DNA of 64,000 nt from Juglans regia. Its lineage: Eukaryota; Streptophyta; Magnoliopsida; Fagales; Juglandaceae. A program made the translations under genes and the position numbers. The notes under the pieces are model-generated. The model was given only the letters and a program-made list of their open reading frames with translations. It was not told where the DNA came from and did no database searches. The stretch is taken from NCBI RefSeq assembly GCF_001411555.2, contig NC_049912.1:1877001-1941000 (forward strand), given 5' to 3'. Shown here piece by piece: positions 20,614 to 33,990 of this stretch; within the stretch, counting starts at the first letter, position 1; the number at the start of each line of letters is the position of its first letter.

Positions 20614-20910
20614 TAGGCCTTTTTTTGTACTTTCTTTTTTTAAAATAACATGATGATCGGTTTAGATTTTGTTGTAAGTTGATGAAGAAGGAACTGCAAA
20701 ACTTCCCTCATGCGACGAATTCGATGGAGCATGCACGGAGATTATTTATTATCCAGTTTGTATATTATTATGGCTTATCGTGAATCAGTACTACGTCTTA
20801 TGATAACGATCGATGTTTCCAAACTTTTAAAAAACTCCATTTTCGAAATTACCTTGCAATGTGGGAATATTCCTATTTTTCTTGTGCTCTCGATCGACTT
20901 TAAAGATTTA

Positions 20911-21250
20911 GGCTATGTTTGGTTGATGAGTTGAATTTAGTTAACTTAAATTTTTTTATAAATAGTAATAAATTGAGTAATGGAGAGAGTTATGTAGAAT
21001 CTATCTAAATTAAGTTTAAAATATATTTAGATATTAAGATGAGTTTAGTACTTTTTATAAGAAATTAAAAAAAAATTGTGAATCTTATGTATAAAAATAT
21101 TTTAAGTTAAAAAATATTGTGGATCTCACGTGTAAAAAAGTTTTGAATTGAGATGAATTTAGTAATTTAAGAATTGAATATTTAAATGTTAGACTTAACT
21201 TAAAATTAGACTGAACTCAATTCAACTAAATTTGAGAATCAAACACAACT
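20911..21250. repeat. TTA-flanked MITE, about 340 bp, downstream of PSBO
   Basis: The left end GGCTATGTTTGGTTGATGAG and the right end (reverse complement AGTTGTGTTTGATTCTC, then AAATTTAGTTGAATTGAG) are imperfect inverted repeats that both contain ATTTAGTT. TTA precedes the element (20908-20910) and follows it (21251-21253), a 3-bp duplication typical of Harbinger-type MITEs. Confidence 0.65.
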
Positions 21251-21253
21251 TTA

Positions 21254-23927
21254 ATTTTAGTGAAAGATATATTAGAAAATAATACTTTTATAAAATAAAA
21301 ATGAATATGAATATGAATATTTAATACTATAGAGTGATCATCTAGACTATCCAATTCCACAGACTGGAGTTATTCGGATTCAAATGAATTTTTTTCTTCC
21401 AGTAATTAATTAGAACCAGGCAGCCGCAGATCAGTGCGTGTAAACGCAGAGCATACCCCACGCCACACATGACCACCATTAAAAGGGTGTCGGTGGACAT
21501 ATTAATAAAAAAAATATATATTCATCATCTTCACACATTATACATTATTAAGTAAGAGCAATGTGCAATACACGTTTGCTTAGTTTATATTTAATTTTTT
21601 TTTTTTGTTAAGAACTAATTTTTTATTAATAAAGACGTAATGTTTTTGGTTAATTAAATAATGATGTAATGTTTATGTAATTTATAAATAATTATACACT
21701 GTAATATATTATAAAAGAAGAGCATTAATAGAAGCTATAACATAGTCCTAAAAATAAACATTGCCCATAGTTTTATAAAAATTGTTTGAGATAATTTTGA
21801 TTCTAGGATGACGATTTAACATTTTCTTCATCTTGCAATTCCTCAATAAAGAGGACAATAAAATGCCTATATTTTTTCTCCTTCAGTTTCTCTAGATCTA
21901 CATAAATTTGAATTTTCCAAATATTTTTTTATAATTTCTCCATAAAAATTTTAATATATCTTGAATAGCTTTACATAATTAATAAAAATTTAATTTCTTT
22001 TTTAATTAACTCATTATAACCAAACTCAATTTTTGAATAAAAATTTTAAAAGACACATCTCCAACATGTTCCATCAACTCAACTGCTGAACAACATATGT
22101 TAATTAATAGCTTTTCAGTATTATCGCCAAGTTCAACATATGCCCTAACACTTTAAATGCATTGAATATGTTATTTTCAATTTGAATAGTATTAAATTCT
22201 AAATTAAATTAGATATCAATTATGAATTAAAATTACAAGATACATATCGTGGTTTGCAGACCCCTTGACTTTTACAATATATACAAACGAAACTTTCATT
22301 GTATTTATATTCAGTTCCTTTATTACAGCCAATACATGACATGTAATAAAATACTTGGCCAAGTTAATCACATTTATCTTCGCCTCTATTCAGAATTTTG
22401 TTTTCTACGTTAAATCATAATCAATTTTTAGAATGAATATTTGTGTAAATATTTTAATTTATTACTAATAAAATAATATTTACCTCCATGGTTGCAAACC
22501 CTTTATCAATTCTACAATATCGTAATTCTTCACAATTTCTTGAATGCCGGGACATATGGGTATGTCAAGTATTTTGTAATAATATTTTTAATTATCAAAT
22601 CATTATTATTCATCCTTAAAATTCAGAAATGAAGAATAATATAAAGAAATAAAACATATAGGTAAATTACATAAATCACATAATTAACTCTAATATAAAT
22701 GCATTGATATGTAATTATTAATTTGCAAGAATTATCATTGCTTCATTGTAGTCTCAGGAAGAAGATATATGATTGATTGTAAAGTTACTTGACGGATATA
22801 ATGATAGAGACAATTTAAAATTGAGATCAATATTAATGCAAGTATATATAATACGAAAAAATATTTAAGTTGCTTAATTATTATAAATATCGATATTTGT
22901 AAGGTTTATAAGCTGCACGTACTATTAGGTAGAATTAATATTGTTCCATCATTTGAATTGTAGGGATTTTTTGCTTAATTTTTCTGCGAGTTGCAATTAT
23001 AAAAGGTAATAGCTAGCTCATCAGCATTTATTAACAATTAATTGATTCTAATCGGTAATCAAATTAATTGGCTACAGAGAATTTAGTACCTATAAAAAGG
23101 ATGTAATCATATACATAATCAATTATTAGACTCAGGTGAACTGTCTCTTTGTGTGCTTACGAACGGCGTTAATTAATTTTAACACAAAATTAATAAAATC
23201 CGTTAAAATAAGATTTAACGACTTTTTATATATAGAGAGATATATATATTTTTTTAATCTTACTAAATATATGATATTTAGATGATGAGTAGAAAAATTT
23301 AATAAATTTTATAAGAAGAATAAAATAAAATAAAAATCTTAAAAAATAAAAAAATGTAAAAATATTGAAGATATGTAAATATATATATTTTATTATATTA
23401 TTTTAAACTTTCTATCTTAGAAATGTAAATGCATGAGAGAGCTGAACATTTATATATTATTAGTACAACAAAATCATGTACCGATCGACATTGAATATGA
23501 TGTACAGTATACACGTAGCATTAATCATCTCAAAATAAAGTAAAAAATAAAAAATGAAATAAAAAAAATAATTAAAATCAAAGCCTGGCCGGAGAAAATC
23601 ACATTCCCCTTGGGGACTAGGGAGGACTGAGGAGAAGTCAGAAGATGCCGAGTCGCGTAGCCATTACGTATTCCCACCCTTTCCCCACTTTTCTTTCGGT
23701 CCTAAGAATTCCTTTTCCATCACATGCGTTGTTACCATTTATGCGAATTCCCCTTCACTCGACCGATTACCATAAGCAGTTGTGATTTCGCTTTCACCTC
23801 TTCTCCGTTTTCTTACTTGTTTTTACTTTCCCCTTCATTCGTATATTAGAATTCCTGCAAGGAATGGCTAAGGCCACCGGGAACTTGAATTTACTATGTC
23901 GAGGCCTTGCATGCAAGCGACAATAGC
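21254..23927. other. Long AT-rich intergenic region
   Basis: About 2.6 kb of AT-rich sequence without a recognisable gene. The part from about 23600, with CCTTGGGGACTAGGGAGG and pyrimidine-rich blocks, is probably promoter and 5' UTR of the CASP-like gene. Confidence 0.5.
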
Positions 23928-26871
23928 ATGGACGAGCTGCCAGGAGCGTTGGGAACCAGCGCCAGCTTGGCTCTGCGGATGGGTCAGACTGTCTTTTCCT
24001 CTGCATCCCTTCTCTTAATGTGCGTGGACGTTGATTTCTACAGCTACACTTCCTTCTGGTAATTCTCATCTTCATTTGCCTCGAACTTCAGAATTGTGTT
24101 TTAATCGAACCCTTTTGTGGGTTTCGTCTTATTCTTCTCGCTTTGTTAAAACCTTTATCTCAAATTCTTGGGTGTTGCTGCGTTGAGTGCTATGGATCAT
24201 AACTACCCCGATATTTTGCCCTTTCTCTGAACATCCACAAAAAATGGCGATGATCGTATTTGGTGAATGAAAATTGCTTATTAGAGTGTTTGGTTGGTGA
24301 AAACCGTAAGAATTCGACATGAATTGTGGTTCCTAATGGCTGGACCGAGCTGGCATGTCCATAGATTGCGTAGGAATTGATAGCAAATGCATAAATTTCA
24401 CGAATTTTTTGGAATTTATAAAAGGTGAGGAGAGGAATTACCCCTGTTTGGCTGGACATCTCATGGATGCAAGCCCATTTTGAATCAATTGAAATAACTG
24501 GAGTACGAGTCAAGAGAAGAGCAGTGAGTCAGAAGAATTTCCAGGAATTGCCTGTGTTTAGTACGCACACGTTAAATTCTTGACTGTGTGCCAATGTGTA
24601 TCGATTCTCAATGCCCATTAAAGTTCTCGGTTATGAATGTGGCTTAGTTTGGTTCAGTTAATTAAAATTAGGTGATTTGAATTTTGAGGAGTTATAGTCC
24701 GAACTTTATGAATGAAGGTTGGAAAGACTGTACTTCTATTTCACACACTTCAATATTTGTCATTGAAATGCCTATTTAGCTAATTAACCAAAAAATGGCA
24801 TTGTAATTTGAACCATTTTCATTCTAGTGTGCATTTGAGTAGTTTTTAAACTAGGTTGTATATACGTCTGATTTATACTTGCCATGAGATATATTAGTTC
24901 ATAAAGGATTACTCAAAATAAGATTAAGCCTTTTATCTAGAAATCAAAGGGTTGCAGGTCTTGGCAGGGAATAATTGAAATAATGCATTTTTTTATTGCT
25001 CGAGTAGTTTCATCAAAGTTTGTGAAGATTTAGTGTAGAAGCTCTTCTTAATACATATTTTCCCGGTCAGAGAAGGTCAGTCAATATATAACAAGACAAC
25101 CATGGGACTCTGGTTATAGTTGGGACTTGGAAAGTTCCTTATGTATCTGCTAAATATATTCTTAGATCAATAGGACTCAAGGTTTTGAGCATTTAATTCA
25201 TAGTAACATTTTTCTTTCCATTCATGAATGTTGTTATGTAAAGGAAAGAAGGCAAGGGATCATTATTTTTGTGTATGTGCCAGAATCTCATGGCAACTTA
25301 GCTACAATACAAAGTACGCTCATATAATCAAAATATTTGTATTACACTGCTTTTCAGTTAATTGGACCAGGGATGTGAGAGTTTTACTTGTAAACAGCAC
25401 GTGTAATTTACTTTTAAATTTCTTGTCATTCTTGGGCATATAAGAACTTTTCAATTCAAAGAAAAATAAAATATTGCCCAAATGATAAGGATGCCGTTTA
25501 TGAGGAAAAATATTGGATCAAAATAGCCCACTTTAATAATAAAGCAAGATGTGTCAGCATCAAAAGTGGGCTATATTGGACGTCTGTTTTTTATCAGATG
25601 GAACTGATTTTGACCAAGGATGGATTCTTGAAGGAACATGAGATTTTGCTTGGGAGGGCATTCAAATTGACAATGACTAATATTGTTCAATTCTTTTGCT
25701 ATCTCTTGGTGGTCGATTTTCTCAAGCCTTTACTTTATTGATAATACAGAATGTTTATAGGTGAGCATAAGGCTTTAGAAAAAATATAGAAAGGTGGTTC
25801 TAGAGAACTAGGTAACATGGCACAGATCATTTGTTATGAATGAATAATGGATCATGCCTTGGGAGGTTTAGGCTTAGGTTTCTAGTTTCTACACACTTCA
25901 AATCGTGGTAGACATGGTTAACAGTTTCTTATAATACATGTTTCCAGTTTAACAAGACTTTGAGTAGCACATTGTAAATCACTGATTGCATTCTCGTTGA
26001 ACACCATTCTTAATATGTGATACTTTTTATGTGAGAATATGATCTACCAAAGGTTCCCTTTGAAGTGGAATTCACATTTGAAGAAGTTGAGAAACAAATC
26101 TGTTCATCAGACTTTATGTGTACAATTATTATATCCTTTATGCAGTCTATGTGATAATGGAAGGCCCATTTGTCTCTTCCATTAACTGTGCTAGGTTTGG
26201 TGACTTGGTATAATGGGTAGAACCTGGTTAGACTCGGGAGTTGAACACAATGAGCCATTTATCAAAGACATTTTAGTTTTCGACATTGATGTTCCAAATC
26301 TGTTGCATCATCTTAGCCATAAACTCCAAGTCTTATATAGTGCCATTTTCAATTATTTATGAAATTTTATTACACGTATAATGTCTATGTTGCCCTGCAA
26401 TTTTTTTATTTGATTCCTTAACTTTGTCATTGCTCATTTTGATCTTACAGCTATTTGGTGACAGTCATGGGTTTGGTAATTCCATGGAGCCTGACATTGC
26501 TGGCAGTTGATGCGTTCTCTGTTTTCATTAGACGTTTACCTCGTCAACCAAGAATAATATCGGTCGTAATTGTAGGAGATTTGGTACGTGCGGTTTTGAA
26601 TCATTTGAGAACTTCTGTGATATCATCCCTTTGTAACTGCTTAAGAGGAGGTATATAATGTTTTGTTCCATCACAGGTTTTGTCGTTTCTCTTGCTTGCC
26701 GCAGCATCCTCAACAGCTAGTGTCACAGATATCCTGCGTGATGCTGGTAGATCCTACTGCCCTGCAAAGTTATGTGGTAGATACCAGTTGTCTGCAGCAA
26801 TGGCATTCTTGTCTTGGTCCCTTACAGTTTCTGCATCTCTCTTCAATCTTTGGATTCTTCCTTCTTTATAA
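23928..26871 (+). CDS. CASP-like protein, CASPL5 group
   Basis: Small four-helix membrane protein of the MARVEL/CASP-like family. Casparian-strip relatives form plasma-membrane scaffolds; the role of CASPL5 members is largely unknown. Exons 23928-24058, 26451-26583 and 26677-26871 join in frame to 152 residues, the normal CASPL5 length. Signature blocks: MDELPGALGTSASLALRMGQ (residues 1-20), SASLLLMCVDVDFYSYTSFC around 25-44, YLVTVMGLVIPWSLTLL (helix 2), VIVGDLVLSFLLLAAASSTA (helix 3), CPAKLCGRYQLSAAMAFLSW and a LFNLWILPSL C-terminus. Conserved Arg in helix 1 and Asp in helix 3 are present. The first intron is long (2392 bp), the second very short (93 bp). The upstream exon is not in a long open frame, so a gene finder could miss it. 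Confidence 0.88.
24059..26450 (+). other. Intron 1 of the CASPL5-type gene
   Basis: Donor G|GTAATT and acceptor TTACAG|C. No coding fragment or clear transposon was recognised inside. The small open frames here (for example 25228-25443) have no recognisable domains. Confidence 0.7.
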
Positions 26872-27661
26872 AATTCTGGATGGCAGTTGCAAATTGTAGA
26901 AATGAAATGGGTAAATATTGAGAAAATCATGTTTGAAAATGTCTAATTTTGTTGAGTTAGTCTACATACAATTCCCAAACAGGGACTGTTCATGCAAGCT
27001 CATACAATTATGTTTAAAAAAATTTTAAAATTACAATAATACTTTTTTTTAAAATGATGTTTTTTTTTTTCTTTTATTTTCATTCATTAACGAGACTGCA
27101 CACACAGTGAGTATGTAATTAAAAATAAGACAAAAAAAATTAATCATTTTAAATAATGAATTATTGCCAGCAGTGAATAGACTCTCCCACTCACTCTCCA
27201 AAAACTCAGCCCGAGCTTCTGTTTTCTTCCCCTTAGTCTCTCCATTTTTTGTCCTTCGTTTTTTTCTTCCTTTACTTCAAGCTATTAAAGGTTAGATCTA
27301 GAGTTTTTGTTCCACCGACTCACCACATCACCCACATCATTGAAAGCGCCACCCTCTCCTCAACCACCCATGACCCACAAGCAGGCCCCACCAACCAGTG
27401 TGTGGCAATCACACACCAACTCCAAAGCGCATGGCCGCCACACGTCACATGATCAGTTCGGATCTCAACCTCATTTTGACACCAATTGTTTCTAGTTTGT
27501 TGTTCGTTGGCTTTCTAGCCATGTTACGTTTCTTTCATATTTTTTTCTTGCTGTTTTTTCAAAGCCACTTATCTACGCTGAATTGCCGCCCACCACCACT
27601 AGACATATGCCTCCCAAGGAGTCTCTTGGCTCGAGTTCATCTCCCCGCCAAACACCACAGA
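26872..27661. other. Spacer between CASPL5-type gene and copia element 1
   Basis: 3' UTR of the CASP-like gene, then AT-rich sequence, then from about 27180 a pyrimidine- and CCACC-rich stretch with overlapping short frames. It could be leader sequence of a gene cut by the copia insertion, but no protein family was recognised. Confidence 0.35.
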
Positions 27662-28094
27662 TGTTGGGGAAATCCCGAGGATCCAAAAGCTGTATTAGAG
27701 AAATATGATACTTGCACAGCATAATTCAAGACACGCACCCACACAATGACTTCAAGAATTTAATGTGGTTCGACAACTGCATACGTCTATAGAAAAAGAG
27801 CTTCACTAATAAATTGTGAAACACATAAAATATTACAGAGAAGAATGATCACATTCTACTCAACTCAACTCTCTTATTTTCTCTGAGCTCACCCTGACTC
27901 TCTCTCTTTCTCTTCTGCTCTTCTTGGTGTGAGAGCCTCAATTTATAGGCAACAAATGCGTGAAGGCTTTGATGGAAGGTGTGAATGCTTGCCAAAAAAT
28001 TGGAAACTTCAACTGCAAAATTCAGCCACCCAACATATTAGGTAGGCAGCCCACATGGGCTGCTGTTGGGGTAGATGGGGCGTGGACCCCATCA
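27662..28094 (-). repeat. 3' LTR of copia element 1
   Basis: 433 bp, starting TGTTGGGGAAATCC and ending CCCCATCA in plus coordinates (on the element's own strand TGATGGGG ... CAACA). It contains GCCTATAAATTGAGGC on the element strand, a likely TATA box near 27940. It is alignable along its whole length with 32632-33073. Confidence 0.9.
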
Positions 28095-28099
28095 ATTCT

Positions 28100-31000
28100 C
28101 CCCCCCCATGCCCATCTACCTAGATGTTATCCATCCCAACTATGTCTCTACATAGCTCAAGCTTCTCACTTGTAACTACCTTCATCACCATGTTCGTTAG
28201 GTTTTCTTTCGTATGGATCTTAACAAGTTTCAACAACTATTGTTCCATCGCTTTGCGTATCCAATGATAGCAGATATCAAAATGTTTAGTGTGGGAATGG
28301 TGCATTGAGTTCTTGCTCAAGTCTAGAGCACTCTAACTGTCACAATGTATCTTGTAGTCCTCTTAACTAACCCCCAGTTCTTGGAGAAAAAACTTCATCC
28401 ACAACATCTCTTTCACAGCTTCCGCTATGGCAATGTACTTTGCATCTATTGTAGATAAAACAACACACTTCTACAATTTAGACTGCATGAGACAACTCCC
28501 TTTACAAAAGTGAAAAGGAACCCTGATGTAGATTTTCTACCATCAAGATCTTCAACCATATCTGAATCAGTATAGCCTTCCAAGACTGGTTCAGCTCTCC
28601 CAAAACACAAGCATAACTTCGATGTACCCTTCATGTACCTGAGAATCTACTTGACTGCTTCCCGATGATCATTTCCTGGATTTGAAAGGAATTTGCTCAC
28701 CAAGCCTATAACATGAACAATGTCTGATCTAGTACACACCATTGTGTACATCAAGCTTCCTACTGCTGACGAGTATGGTACTGCCTCCATTTCTACAATA
28801 TCTTTCTCTGAAGAGGGACATGAGCTCTTGCTCAAGTTGAAATGGTTAGCCAGTGGACTACTAACTGGCTTGACATCTCCCATGTTGAAACATTTGACTA
28901 CCCGTTCAACATATTTTTGTTATGACAGCCACAACATCTTGGCTTTCCTATCATGAACAATCCTCATGCCCAGAATCTACTAGGTTGTGCCTAAGTCCTT
29001 CATGTCAAATGAATTGGATAGTTCATTCCTTAGTTTTTTAATCATGGACTTATCATCACCAATGATTAACTTACTTAAATAAGAAGTATAACAAGCTTGT
29101 TATTCTGGAACCTTCAAACATAGACACACTGATCTGCAACAAGTCTCTTGTAATCATGACTCGTCATGAATGAGTCAAACTTCTTGTACCATTGCCTCGG
29201 CACTTGCTTGAGGCCATAGAGACTCTTCTTCAGCTTGCAAACTGAGAGTTCTTTCCCTAAAGTTTCAAACCTTTTTGGTTGCCCCATGTAGATTTCCTCT
29301 TCCAGATCTCCATGGAGAAAGGTTGTCTTCACATCCATCTGTCCGAGTTCCAGATTCAAGCTGGCTTCCAATTCGAGTACTACTCGTATTGACATCATCT
29401 TCACCACCAGTGAAAATATCTCGTCAAATTCGATTCCTTTCTTCTACTGGAATCCTTTGAGAACCAATCTGGCATTGTGCTTCACTAACTTTCCTTGGCC
29501 ATCTTCTTCAGTTTGAACACCCACTTGTTCTTCAAGACTTGCTTTCCTTCAGGAAGATTCACCAACTCATAAGTCTGATTTTTTTGCAAGAAACTCATAT
29601 CTTCTTGCATAGCCTGCATCCATAAGCTTCTATCAACATGAGTTTGAACTTCCTGGAAGCTCTCTAGCTCCCCCTCATCATAAGAAGAATATAGTCTTAT
29701 TTTAGATATTTCTTCGACGGAATCAATAGGCGGCCTCTTGCCGTTCTTCTTGATTGAGCTTCATCAACCAAAGGAGTTTCCTTACCATCTACCCGTGGTG
29801 GTATTCCAGCTTCTAGTGGAGAGGGTTCTTGCTCCCCCTGCCACCCTGAGCTTCTTCTTCTGTTTCTAGATCTCGATCCTGCATATCCTCATTATTTATG
29901 GCGAACTATAATGGTGCATGATCTAGAGTGTAGGAACTAAGCTCTCTTAACGTTAAGGAAGCTTCAGTTCCTATGTGCTAGTTTTCATAGAACACAACGT
30001 CTATACTTCTGACAATTCTCTTTGTCACTGGATCTTATAACTTGTATTCAAACTCTTCATCTCCATATCCAACGAAGATACATGGAGTTAACTTGAAATC
30101 AAGCTTCTATCCCAGCTCCTTGGATACGTGTGCAAAAGCTTTGCACCCAAACACTCTCAGGTGAGAGTAAGAGACATCTTTTCCAGATCAAACCTTCTCA
30201 AGAACTTCAAATTCTAGTGGTTCTGACGGTGATATGTTGATTAAGTAACATGCAGCATGAACTGCTTCACCCCATAATGGCTTTGGTAACTTGGTCATAC
30301 TAAGCATGCATCTTGTTCTTTCCATGCCAGTCCGATTCATTCACTCGGCTACACCATTGTGATGTGGGGTATGTGGGACCGTATTCTTATGTCGGATACT
30401 ACGATCAATGCAATATGCAATGAAATTTTTAGAAATATATTCTCCTCCATTGTTCGTTCGTAGGGACTTCAATATCTTTTCCATCTCTCTTTCCACCATA
30501 GCATGGAAATTCGTGAAGTGCTCGAAGACCTGATCATTTGTTCTCAAAACATGTACCCAGACCTTTCGTGAAACATCATCAATAAATGTCACGAAATATC
30601 TGTTACCTCCCAATGACTCTTCTTCCATGGGACCACATACATAAGAGTGTACCAGACTCAACGACTCTGATCTCCTCTTAGTAGAGGAATTAAACGAGAT
30701 TCTATGTTGTTTGCCAAACAAAAAATAATCACAAGGGTTTAATGCAGTACCTTTGGCAATTTTGATGAGTGTCTTCTTCACAAGCGTATCCAACCCTTTC
30801 TCACCCATGTGTTCGAGTCTCTTGTGCCACAGATTCGGTGATGCCTTGGCTTCCACTACATTGAGGCTATCAGAACCGATCTTCACATGGGTCTTGTACA
30901 ACGTACCGCAAATGTGTCCTCAGGCAACAACTATGGCACCTTGTGACAGCTTCCAAGTGCCATCGTTGAAGTAATTGTCATAGCTCTGTCAATCAAGGGT

Positions 31001-31500
31001 TGTCCCGGAAATCAGGTTAAGCTGGAAGTTAAGGAAGTGTTGAACATCATTCACCACCATGGTGCAACCAATGTTGGTTTTGATCAACACATCGCCAAAT
31101 CCCACTATCTTTGAGGAACTGATGTTTCCCAGCTTCACCTTACCAAAGTCTCCAGTTTTGCACGTAGTGAAAAACTTACTATGGGAAGTGGTGTGGTATG
31201 ATGCTGTTGTGTCTACCACCCACTCAATATCGTGGCTTGCAACGTGCAGACACGTTTCATCACTACTTGAGAGTATCGCAACATCTCCCGAAAGTGACAA
31301 CATTTCACCATCTTCTTTCTTCAACTTGTTGCTTTGACCTTGCCCCCTCAGAAACTTGAGGCAATTTTACCTCATATGGCCTTCTCTACCACAATGGTAA
31401 CACTTCAAGTTACCTCTCTAATGGTTCCTGCTATCGCTGGACCTTCTACGTGTAAGAGATTTCCCTCTATTTTTGCCTCCACCTCTACATCTGTCATTAC
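28100..31500 (-). pseudogene. Gag-pol remnant of copia element 1
   Basis: Minus-strand domains in order: zinc knuckle CYHCGREGHMR-stop-NC near 31410; protease WVVDTTASYHTT near 31220 (active site D-T-T-A instead of D-[ST]-G-A); integrase zinc site WHKRLEHMGEKGL near 30820 and core 30700-30341; RT with QMDVKTTFLHGDLEEEIYM near 29340 and LYGLKQVPRQWYKKFDS near 29200; RNase H with GYTDSDM and DGRKSTSGF near 28560. In the integrase the usual HSDVCGPM reads HSYVCGPM and LRTDNGGEY reads LRTNNGGEY, so two of three acidic catalytic residues are gone. The YVDD region of RT (about 29075-29060) is replaced by stops and a short deletion. Confidence 0.85.
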
Positions 31501-32616
31501 CCTGAGGCCTATCTCTACTCTCGGTGACTAGGGAATGAGACTGATTCATGCCTGCTTCCTTTCATCTAGCCTCTTCATTGAACAAGGCATCATTGACCAT
31601 CGTCATGGTAAGTTTGCCATCTGAAGTAGAGTTACCCAGGGAGACCATTAAAGTCGCCCATATGTCTGGTAATGAGCTAGGAAGTAGCAGGATTTGTTCT
31701 TCATCGCCAAGATTCAACTTGACATACCCGAGCTAGTTAACTAGATTTTGAAACTCGCTAGTGTGCTCGAAAACAAATGTGTCGCTCTTCAACTTCAATT
31801 TAACAAGTTGTATCATCAAGAGAGCCTTGTTTCGAGCAGTCTTGGCTTGATAAATATCCTCAAACTTCTTTCAGAGGGCATATGTATCCGTCTCTTGAGC
31901 CACGTGGTGGAAGACACTACGGTCAATCCATTATCTGATTTGACTGATAGTCTTCGAGTGCATCGTTTTTCCACAAATGATCGTAACTTCATCTAGCTTC
32001 TTTCCTTCATTCGCCAAGGGGCCAGACAAATCTTCACAGATCAGGAGATCCTCCATCCAAGAACTCCAAAAACTGTAGTTTGAAATAGTCAGTTTTATCA
32101 TGGTGTTGATGTTGAATCCTCCACGAATTTAGACTGATTCTAAGTTCAAAATGCAAGTACAGGATATTCGAGGTGGAATCGTGTAAAATGGACAGCACGG
32201 TTGCGTCTGGAATGACTAATTTTGTTGGGAACGAGTCTTGTTTTGTCAAAATCAACCTCAGCACGGTTGTGGGATGCATTAACAATGCATAGGCACGTGA
32301 GTCACACGTGCCTTATACTACTGGTGCCCGTTAGGGAGTGTGGGCATGTGCATGTAACGTACCCTCAAACTTCAATGCGAATGGAGTCGGGTGGATCTCG
32401 CCTTCTTCTTTCTCAACAAGTCGCGTGCAACGCGTGACGAGAGTGGGCTTACTCGTCATCCTCCAAGTGGCGTGTGGGGGCGCATGCAGTGTTCGTTTAG
32501 CCTTTGGTCTACACTGTTTTTCTTGTCTTGATGAGACGAACACTATGGTATGCTCAAATTTGCAAACTGAGCAACATACCAGAATTGAGTTTTCTAAAAA
32601 AACTCCTCCCAACAAT
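31501..32616 (-). pseudogene. N-terminal gag and leader of copia element 1
   Basis: Between the primer-binding site and the zinc knuckle, the minus strand should hold the leader and gag. It reads in short broken frames (for example 32285-32034) with LNSWRIQHQHHDKTDYFKLQ-like text, compatible with a decayed gag. No independent gene was seen. Confidence 0.5.
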
Positions 32617-32631
32617 CTCTCTCATACCACT

Positions 32632-33073
32632 TGTTAAGGAAATCGCACAGTGCGGATCCAGAGGTTGTATCAGAGAGACATGACACTTGCACAAAGGAAT
32701 TCAAAACACATGCACACACACATTGACACCAAGTATTTAACGTGGTTCAGCAACTGCCTACGTCCACAGAGAAAAGCTTCAATAATAAATAGTGGATCAC
32801 ATAAAATATTAAAGAGGAGGATCACACTCTACTCAACTCAACTCTCTTATTTTCTCTGAGCTCACCCTAGCTCTCTCTTTCTCTTATGCTCTTCTTGGTG
32901 TGACTGAGCGAGAGCCTCAATTTATAGGCAACAAATGTGTGAAGGCTTCGATGGAAGGTGTGAATGCTTGCCAAAAAATTGTCAACTTCTGTTGCAAAAT
33001 TCGGCCGCCCAACATATTAGGTAGGTAGCCCACATAGGCAGCTGCTGGGGTAGATAGGGCATGGACCCCATCA
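32632..33073 (-). repeat. 5' LTR of copia element 1
   Basis: 442 bp, starting TGTTAAGGAAATCG and ending CCCCATCA in plus coordinates. Scattered substitutions and small indels relative to the other LTR (I judge mid-80s percent identity by eye) point to an old insertion. The TATA-like ATTTATAGG complement lies at about 32918. Confidence 0.9.
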
Positions 33074-33990
33074 CAAGTGCAGTCGACAATGCACATGGAT
33101 CTCACGATTTGCTACTTCCTGCCATTGCAAGATCTGCTATCCCTTTTTTCTAAGAAAGCCATGCTTCTCTTTTTCTAGGAGTTACATTCATATACTCCAT
33201 TATCCAACAATACGAGAGAGAAGATTGTCAAAGATCATCACAAATACAAACAATTGCAGTGATCACTATAATGCTGGTTGATTCTCATTTAGCCCGAAAA
33301 AATTGCCTGGAATGGGGCATTTTGTCACGGGTGACTAGGCAAGGCCTTAAAGAGGTGGATGAGGGTTTGCTATACAAGGAAGGAAGTAACGAGAATAATA
33401 GTCGAGAAGAAGGATGAGAGGGAATTGAGAGTTAATAAAACAATGAGTTTTGTAAATAAGTGGGGAAAGTGTTTTATGTTTGAGAGCGTGCAATTTATGT
33501 GGGATGTTCCTTAATGAAATAGTTTGTTTTGTAATAAGAATAGGGACTTTGTTGTGTTTTGATTGTATTAGGTTGCGTTTTGGTAAAAAATGAGGCAGTT
33601 TGTGACTTTGTTAGTTCAACTTTATGAGTTTATAAGCAAAGGAAGAACACTTTTCTAGGTTGTTGATTGTTCTTGAAGTTGATTCTTGGAGGTTGAGAAT
33701 TACTCAAAAATTCTCCACAAGATTTACAATGGAATCTTGATTAGTTCATTCTTGATTCTCTGTGTTCAGTATTTGCTTTTGGGCTTGGTTTATAGTGTTG
33801 AATCTTGCAAGAGTGCAACAGGTTCTTTACACTTTTGTACCCAGTCGAGCCAGGCCCTGGCTCGACCCCCTACACCGCAACAGTGGCCTATGACTTAAAG
33901 AGCCAGGAAGTGAAAGGAAGGAGGCCCAGGCCGGCCTTGGGAGAGAGGAGCAAGCAACGTACTCCTAGACGCACCGCATTAATAAGGAAA
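33074..33990. other. Spacer between copia 1 and the second Retand-like element
   Basis: No protein family was recognised. The open frame at 33805-34080 overlaps the start of the next LTR and is not convincing. Confidence 0.4.

Larger units (their letters stand above)
27662..33073 (-). mobile_element. Ty1/copia retrotransposon 1 (Tork/TNT1-like), full length but dead
   Basis: Two LTRs in direct orientation flank a minus-strand gag-pol. On the minus strand the 5' LTR (33073-32632) is followed within two bases by TGGTATGAGAG (32629-32619), close to the initiator-Met tRNA primer site TGGTATCAGAG. The polypurine tract TGGGGGGGGAGAAT (28108-28095) abuts the 3' LTR (28094-27662). Domain order is zinc knuckle, protease, integrase, RT, RNase H. 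The integrase motifs resemble TNT1. Flanking five bases (ACAGA left, CAAGT right) do not match, so the target duplication has decayed or the ends recombined. Many stops and lost catalytic residues show it is inactive. Confidence 0.9.

Noticed and set aside
26195..26250. tRNA-like sequence (TGGTATAATGGGTAGAACC...)
   Set aside because: It cannot be folded by eye into a cloverleaf, and a B-box of proper form is missing.
32338..32637. Overlapping open frames on both strands (99 and 94 codons)
   Set aside because: They lie in the leader and gag start of copia 1; neither has a domain.
27662..33073. 5-bp target duplication for copia 1
   Set aside because: Flanks ACAGA and CAAGT do not match, so none is claimed.
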